Positions 45,201 through 54,200 of a stretch of 64,000 nucleotides of DNA are shown one piece after another. Origin of the DNA: Planctomycetia bacterium (GTDB taxonomy: Bacteria > Planctomycetota > Planctomycetia > Gemmatales > Gemmataceae); contig SYLG01000049.1 of the NCBI GenBank assembly GCA_005808665.1, positions 1 through 64,000 of the forward strand, read 5' to 3'. The position numbers were made by a program, and so were the translations under genes. The first letter of the stretch is position 1. Each line of letters opens with the position of its first letter. Below the pieces are notes generated by a model. The model was given only the letters and a program-made list of their open reading frames with translations, did not search any database and was not told the origin of the DNA.

Positions 45201-48200
45201 GATCCGGTAACCGTTGTTAATTCTGCATTTACAGTCGTTGGCCCCGTTGGGACTACCTGGGTGGTTAGCACCGCAACCCAGGATCCAACCTTTGCCAACC
45301 AATATATCATTGCCGTCCAGTCTACCGGGGCCGCCGCCAATGGGGCCCTGGTCCTTTCCGTTCCTACCACGGGCGGAATTCGGGATTTGGCCGGTAACCT
45401 TCTGGAACGGAGTTTTGATTCCGGCCAATCGTACTCCATTACCTCTGCAGCTCCGGGTGTTTCGTCCATCATCCTGGCCGATCCCAATCCTACCCGGGCT
45501 TCGCTGTTGGGTTACTACATCAGTTTCTCCGAGGATATTGATCCGCAAACGCTTAATCCCTCGGATTTTGTTGTTGAAACCGTTTCGGGAACGGCTTCCG
45601 GGGTGGTCTCTTCCATTTCAGGTTCGGGCAACCAATATTTGGTGTTGGTAACAATCACAGATGGCGATGGTCAACTACGCCTTGATACAGCAAATGACTC
45701 GGAAATTCGTAACCTTGCAGGCGTAAAAATCAACGCACAAGGGTACACGGGCGGCCAAATATACGACATCCTTTTTCAGCCACCTACCGTTAATTCTTCC
45801 ACCCCAACGGCACCCCGATCTGGTGTGTCCACTGTTTCCTTTTTAGTCAATTTTAGTTCGGTTATGAATGCCTCTACCTTGACCCCAGGCAACTTTCAGG
45901 TGTCATCAGTAGGCCTGGGGGGATCCCCATTTATTTCCTCCGTCGTGGCTGACCCGGTTTTCCGGAATCTTTGCCAAGTCTATGTTTCAGGCTATTCCGG
46001 GTCTGGTTCCTTAAAGGTTAATGTCCTTGGGAATCGTGGAGCCCAGGATGCCGCCGGGAACCCCCTCATTCAAGGTTTCAGTGGCGGGACAGCCATGGAA
46101 ATCAATACGGTTCCCGTGGTAGCTACTTCGGTTAGTTCCTTTTCCGTAGCCACCAGGTTGGACACAGCGTTTTCCCCTCCGGCGACTGCGGTTCCCTTTG
46201 AAGTACCTTTTACGGGTGCGATTAACCCAGCTTCGATTTCAATAGCCAGTTTCACCCTGATCGGGTCCTCCGGGACGATTAGCAGTGTTTTTATTGACCC
46301 ATTTACCCAGGTCAGGGCTTTATTGATCATTTCAGGCGTTACCACCGAGGGACTCCTTTCCGTCAATCTCAAACCCAACTCCGGAATAACCGATACCTTT
46401 GGCAATTTGGTATCCCCAATGGGTGTTGTCGGAACGCCCATTATCGTAAGCAACGCCCAACCATCCATTGCTTCGATTGTTTTGGTGGGAAGCCCCATTG
46501 TCGTTACTTCAACGGCCCAATATCGGGTTACATTTACCCCGCAAAATGGGGTCAATATCGATCCCTCCACCGTGATTCCAACCGGGTTCCATCTGGCAAC
46601 AACCGGCTCTGTTCAAGGAGTAATCTCAAGCGTCACCCCGGACAGTACGAATCCCAATGTTTTCCTGGTGAATGTAACCAATCTCACAGGGAAGGGGACC
46701 ATGGCGGTGGAGGTTCCCCAACCGGCACAAATCATGGATTATGCCGGGAATTTACTTGCCGGACTTCCATATTCTGAAACCCCAACCAATGTGAATGCCA
46801 TTGGCCCGGTTGTTCTTTCCATTGAATGTGTAAACCCTTCGGTGACAAATAGTACAAGCGTCGTATTTCGGGTGAAATACTCGGAACCTGTCCTTAACGC
46901 CCTGGTCCTTTCCAACTATTCCCAAACCATTTCCGGATCATTGACCGCAAACATTGTTGGGGTGGTTCCAACGGCTTTGGTCCCGGACAATACCAGTTTT
47001 GATGTCACCATTGGGTCGATTGGCGGGCAGGGAACCTTGGGCCTTCAGGTCTCAGGGGCTAGTATCCAAAATTTCGACGGAACCGCTTTCAAGGGGCTCT
47101 TCGCGGCCGGGCAATCTTACCTTATCGACAACCGGCTCCCTGCCGTTTCCAGCAGTACCCCAAGTGTCAGTGGACCGACTTCGACCGCCTCCATGACATT
47201 CACTCTTTTATTGAATGAACCCGTTAAAATTGCTACCGTGACCCCGGGTGTCCTCAATTGGGTTCAAACAGGATCCGTGACCAGTACCTTGACTTCCATT
47301 ACCCCGATCAATGAAGTTGCTCCTGGCTTGGCAAACACTTTTCAGGTTGAAGTCAATTCCATTGGTGGGACTGGAACTCTTGGATTAGGGCTTATCGCCA
47401 ATTCGAATATAGAAGACGCCTTTGGCAACCTAATGAAAGCGTCTTTTACGCCTACAAATATAGCAGTAATCAATCATTCTACCCCAAAGGTCACAAATAT
47501 CGTTTCCGGTAACACTAGCCCGATCACCAGCAGTTCTGCGATTTTCCGGGTTCTCTTTGACACCCCAATCAACCCGGCCACCGTGGATGCCTCCGATTTT
47601 GAACTGATAAAATTCGGCGTTAACGGGTTCATCAGTTCCATTGTTCCGGACGATTCGACCAATCAAACGATGCGTGTAACCCTGGAGGGGCTCCAAGGTG
47701 ATGGGTCTTTGACCCTAGATTTGGTCGAAAATGCTTCCATTCAGGATTTTGCCGGCAATCTGATTGATCCTGAACAAGTGTTTGGCCCCTATGAAAGGGT
47801 GCTCAATGTTGCCCCACGGGTGGAAGCCATCATTGCCCAAACTCCCAAGGTCAATAGTTCTACAGCAAATTATCAGGTCTTTTTAAATCAACAAATCCAA
47901 GCACCTTCAGGTACAGGATCAGAATTCCCCGTAGACATTAACAATTTCAATCTCCAAATGAATGGAAGCCTTACCGGACAAATCATTAGTGCTGTTGGGA
48001 ACAATGGATTTTTTGGCGGTTCTCATATTTTGGTGGAAATTGGCAATTTGGCCGGTCAAGGCACATTGACCCTTGGAGTTTCCGGGAACTCAACCATTTT
48101 CAATACGGTAGGCATCCCCCTTTCCCAGCCGGTGGACCCCTCGGCCAGTCAAACCATTGAGGTTAACACAATTGTCACGGTTGCTCAAACCATTGACCTA

Positions 48201-51200
48201 GGCGGGGAAGTGGATCTTGATCCCACCAGGGCAATGGGTAAAGCCTCCTTTGTGGTGAATTTCTCACAACCGGTGGATTCGGCTACAGTACTGTTAGCTG
48301 CTTTTGAACCCCAATTTTCAGGGACAACCACAGGGACTTTGGATTCGGTACTGGGGAGTGGTTCGAGCTATCTTGTCATGGTGAAAAACCTCACCGGAAC
48401 CGGTACCTTGCAATTGAACCTTCGTGCCGATTCGGGAGTTGTGGATACCTTTGGTACGCCGGTGACTGCACCTTTCAACTCTGGCCAATCGTATATTGTT
48501 CAATCGATCCTCCCCATTCAGACCCCTGAACCCCAGGTTACCTTGAATGCCGTTGATGCAACCCTTCCCACCAACCGTCAAAATCTTCAGTTCGTGGCCC
48601 AGTTTAATCGTGACATGGTTTCATCCACCGTTACCGCCGAAAAATTTGAGCTTGTCCTGTCCGGGGGAGCAACCGGCCGGGTTACCTCGGTGGTTGGTTC
48701 GGGACAGACCTATTTGGTCTCGGTGGATTCGGTATCCGGAACCGGGTCTTTATCCCTTCGAACCATTCAGGATCCCCAATTTCAAGACTACTATGGCAAC
48801 CAAATTTCGGGCCAACCGACTTCGCTATCCGGATTCGAGGTGGATAATACCAAACCAACGGTAGCCGGGATAATTCTGGATAATCCAATCCAAACCAATC
48901 GTGAATTGGTTGTCTATTCTGTTGATTTTTCGGAAGCAGTAAATCCCCTAACGGTTACTTCTGCAAATATGGTAACCGCTTCTCGTGGTGGCCAAATTGT
49001 TTCCATCCAACAATTGACCTCCACAAACTATCAAATTTCTGTGGCCACGAATGCAAGTTCCGAATCTCTGGGTTTGGTCTTCTTTAATATTCTGGACCTG
49101 GCTGGAAACCCACTTTATTATGATTCGACAAATGACCAATCCTACCAGGTAGACCGGGTTGGACCCAATGTGGTTAGCATTGACCGTTTGGATTCCTCAC
49201 CCACCGGGTCTCCTTCTGTCCGATACCAAATCGTTTTCAGCGAAACTGTTGATGCGACCACTGTTTCCCCAGCAGACTTTTTACCCGTGGTTTCGGGAAC
49301 ATTAACTGCAAGTATTCAAAGTGTCCAAGGGTCGGGATCAACCTACATTTTAACGGTTGATGTTCTGGGTGGATCGGGTAACCTCACTATTTCCGTACCG
49401 GCAACATCTGGAATCATTGACATTGTTGGCAATCCTTTGACAGGTCCGTTTTCGGCATCGGAATCCTATACGATCAATCGAAATGCGCCCAAGGTGGTTT
49501 CTTTCAATTCTGTTGTCCCTGCCGTTTCAGCAGGTCAAACTATCAACTATTTGTTAACCTTTGATTCCCCGGTGGATGCGGCAACGGTGGTACCTGGTGC
49601 ATTTCTTGTCCAGGCAACCGAATCGGCCTCCGGACAAGTGACAGGCATTGTTGGATCGGGAAATCAATATCAGGTTTCGGTGGCTCCTTCGGGGGGTAAC
49701 GGTGTCATTTCCCTGGAATTGCCGACTTTTTCAGGTGTCGTCGATCCGGAAGGAAATGAGGTCCAATCCGCATCTGTATCCACGGTTTGCCAATACGAAG
49801 CCGTTGCCCCTACGGTAACCAGCCTTATTCCCAGGGGCAGTTCCATTCAGGGTGGACCAGTCCTCCAGTTCCAGGTTACCTTTAGCCAACCGATGTTGGC
49901 TGGGTCATTCACCTCGGACAGCGTGGTTTTCCAAACAACGGGAAATGCGGTTGTGGGTTTTGGCAATATACAGTGGGTTAGTTCTACCGAAGCAATCCTG
50001 AATGTAAATGTGGTCAATGGCCAGGGTTCCATCGCTGTTCAAATTTTGGCCAACAGCGGGATTTTGGACCTTGCTGGAAATGCCCTTTCCCTGGGGGCAA
50101 CCAGCACCGAAATACTCCTGGAAGTAACACCCCCCTCGGTTGTCCTCCTTTATCCTGAACTTGGCAGTGGATTTCGAACAAATGCTTCCCAGGTTTCCTT
50201 TGCGGTTGTGTTTAGTGAAGGAATGCCGGCAGGGGCGGTACCCCTAAGTGCCATCCAGGTACTAACCACCGGGACCCTTGTTGCCCAGGTAATCCGTGTG
50301 GATCAGGATCCTCAGGATCAATCCGTATTCCATATCATCGTGGGTGGTCCCTTGCCTGGTCTTGCCATGTCGGGTGCAGGAACACTTAACCTTAAGATTC
50401 CGGATGGTGCGGCAATCTATGATGAAGCTGGCAACCAATTGTTCCAAGGTGCGTCCACCAATATTGGCATTTTAGTCAATCGTGTCACCCCTGCAATAAC
50501 CGGTATCGTGCCGATTGGTTCATGGAAATCGGGATCAGCAAGCCCTGGTTTTATTGTTTCCTTTAATGAAGTCTTACCGTTTGATGCGGTAAAACCATCT
50601 GATTTCACAATTTCCCTGGTTGGCATTTTTAGTGCTGGGATGACGGTGGATTCAGTCCTTCCGATTAACTTTACCGGGAATGAATCCTCCCAGTTCCAAG
50701 TCACACTTGCCGGGGCGGACGGATTGGGAACAATAACGATTGGCGTCAGTCCCACCGCAGACATCAAGGATTTCGAAGGCAACCAGCTTGATCCCTTGGC
50801 ACCGGTTTCCAGTACGGCCTTGGACTTCAATTCGGAGATTACCACGGTCCAATCGGTGAACCTGGTTGGGGTGATTCCTTCCCCTACGAATCAAACCTCC
50901 ATCACTTATGAATTGGTGTTTGAAGCACCCGTTAGCCACGCCGATGGCAGTGCCCTTGACCTGTCTGATTTTGAAACCACTGCTCCCAAGGGTGGGACTG
51001 CCCGAGGCACCGTTAGTGCGGTAATCGGTTCAGGAACGACTTATCAGGTTACGGTTTCCTTTGTTTCGGGAACGGGGGATATGGGGATCCGCCCTCTTTC
51101 AACCATTGTTAATGGGTATGGAGTATCGGTAAACCTGGGTACTCCTGATCCTGATGCTTTGGCCAATGTGGATCGTACTCCTCCGGCGGTGGTCTCCATA

Positions 51201-54200
51201 ATTCGTACCGGGGGAGGCTCCGCCATTACAGGGAGTCCAACGAGTACCTGGACGGTAACCTTTAGTAAACCTGTAAATGCCTCCTCGGTAAATGCCAGCG
51301 ATTTCAGACTCATTACCTCCAACTCCCTCATTGCCGAAATCGTGGATGTTATCGGCGAGGGCAATCTTTTCCAGGTAACCGTTCGCAATATCACAGGCGA
51401 TGGTGTAATAAACCTTGCGGTACCCCAGGGTGCCTCCATTTTTGACAATGTAGGAAACCGGCTGGTTGGCGATTTTACTGCGGGTGAAACCTATTCCACG
51501 GATAGGGTATTACCAAAGGTCTTTGAAATTCGTCCGATAACTGATACTTTGGTCCATTCAGGGGAGCAAATCCTGTGGAATGTGTATTTTGATAAACCTG
51601 TCCAACCCTCTACTGTAACTCCGGAGGTTTTTAAATTATCCAATCCGGATGGAACGGAATCCAATCCAACCGCATTTGGACGCATTGCCTCGGTCCTAAC
51701 CTCGCCGGATAACCCTTACGACTATATCGTGGTGGTGGATCAACTTGGCGGTAATGGCCAGCTTCGGCTTGATCTTCCCTCCGGAAGTCCTGTTGCCGAC
51801 GCTGCGGGCAATCGTCTTGCCAATGGGTATAATTCCGCACGAGTAGTTGTTGTTGATTCCCATGCTCCGGTACCCGAGTTGATTACCCGGGCTAACAACT
51901 CACCAACTGCTGCCTCTGGAGTCGGTTTCGTCATTACTTTTGATACGCCCGTATCCTTCGCAAGCCTGACGCCTGAAGATTTTGAGGTGGTAGGCACATT
52001 CTCCGCCTCGGGAATCGTCACCTCGTTCAGCCCCATTGATTTCGAAGGCAAACGGTTTGGGGTTCAGGTTTCAGGCATCACAGGTGAAGGGACCCTTGGT
52101 TTGGCCATCAGGCCGACTGCCCTGATCACTGACCTTGCGGGAAATCCGCTCGCCTATGGCCTCGGGGGACAACTACCCTACTCGGTTGATCGGGTGGCCC
52201 CTACCGTCCAGGAAATCCTGACCATTCCCAACGGCTCACCCATACTAACCGGATCTTCTGCGATATTTGAAATCGCTTTTACCGAAATTGTTACCGCCTC
52301 TACCGTGAATCCAACGGATTTTAACCTCTTAAAGACAGGGGGAATCACGGGAACGGTCAGCTCCGTTCAGCCAAAATCCGGCGTTGGCAATGACCAAAGG
52401 TACCTGGTTACCGTCAATGGTGTGTCAGGAACCGGAACGCTTGGCCTTCAAGTTCCATCAGGTGCCATTATTACAGACCTGTTGGGTAATAACCTGTCCG
52501 GCGGGTACACGATTGGCCAAACCTTCTCCGTTCGGACAACCGCCCCGACGGTCGCCAGCATTACCACCACTTTGCCAACCAGTCAAATCGTTCGCGTTTC
52601 CTCCGCGTCCTTTAACCTGGCATTTTCCAAGCCGGTTCAATGGGCCACGGTCAACACGGGATCGTTGAAAATCGGCACGGTGGGCGGCATCACAGGGACC
52701 CTTACCAATGCCAGCATAATTCCATTGGATGGGGATGCTATTACCGCCACCAACTTTAAAGTGGTGGTGACCAATATCCAGGGTTCCGGTTCCCTCCAAC
52801 TCAAGGTTGTTGGCAACATTATCAAAGATGCAACGGGTCAGTTTCTGGTTACCCCGTATTCGGGCCCTTTGGTTTCCATTGATAATCAGGCACCCAATAT
52901 CGTGGGAACCCCACTTCTGAATGTCAGTCCCACAAGTGCTTCCAGTTTTGGTTTCCGGGTCAATTTCAGTGAGAATGTGGTGGTGGATTCCGTTTTGCCC
53001 ACCTCTTTTGCATTGAATGACCCAACCCTAAAGGTTACGGGACAAATCTGGAGCATCGTTCCGGTTTCACCCATTAACGGTCGGGCAAGTGCATTCAATG
53101 TGTTGGCTCAGGGTATCAAAGGTACCGGTTCCGTCACTCTAAGCCTTTTGCAGAATTCAGGCATTCAGGACTCCCTGGGAAATACTCAAAACGGAGCCTT
53201 TAATGGCAGTACCCTGTACAGCGTCCAGAATGCCCTGGGGACCACCAACCCCATGGTTTCGTCGATTGTTTTGGATCCGGGCAATCCCGCAACCTCAAGC
53301 ACAGCAACCTTCCTGGTGGCTTTTGATAAACCGGTTACCAATGTATTGCCAACCAGTTTTACAACCACCATTGCTGGTGCTTCCGTGGATTTGGCCACAG
53401 CAATCAATCCTTCGCTTTATCGGGTTGTGGTTAGCCAACTGCCTTCCATCCAGGGCAACCTCAGGCTTAACCTTCCCAATAATTCGGGCATCGTTGATGC
53501 TTCCACCGGACTACCCTGTTTGGGTTACCTTGCCGGTGAAACGCTCTACCGGTCCAGCGTGAATTCCCTAAGTTCAACCGTGGATACATCTGCCCCTACC
53601 AATGGTGGGGTAACCGGTCGGGTGGTTTATCATGTGACCTTTTCCCAACCCGTTCAGATTTCAACGGTCGAAAACAACCTTCTCCAAAATTTTGGTTTTA
53701 CCTCCGTTTCCGGGAATCCAACAGGCACGGTGCTTTCCGCCACGGCTGCCGATTCATTGGGTGGATTGGCCACCCGCTTCGACATTGAAGTTGGTTCCCT
53801 TTCGGGGCAAGGCCAGCTTCGACTTAATGTGGCAAACACAAACCTGATTCTTTCCGCGGGGGGTAACAGCACCGCTGCTTTCAATGCAGGCCAAAGCTAC
53901 AACATCGACACCGTAAATCCCACCGTGGTGAGTATTGTTTGCTTGAACGGAGCCCTGACCTCTGCTAGCCAAATCACTTGGCGGGTTACCTTCTCGGAGC
54001 CGGTTGTTCCAGCATCTGTTACCCAGGACACTCTTTTTCTGGTCGAATCGGGCTCTGCACGCGGTGGTTTTGCCTCCATCAGTGGATCGGGTTCGGTTTA
54101 CCAAATCACCGCGAACCTGGTTGAGGGCATGGGAACCATAGGGCTTTCCGTTTTACCCGGTTCAGGCTTAAGTGGAATTAGGGACCTTGCCGGAAATGTA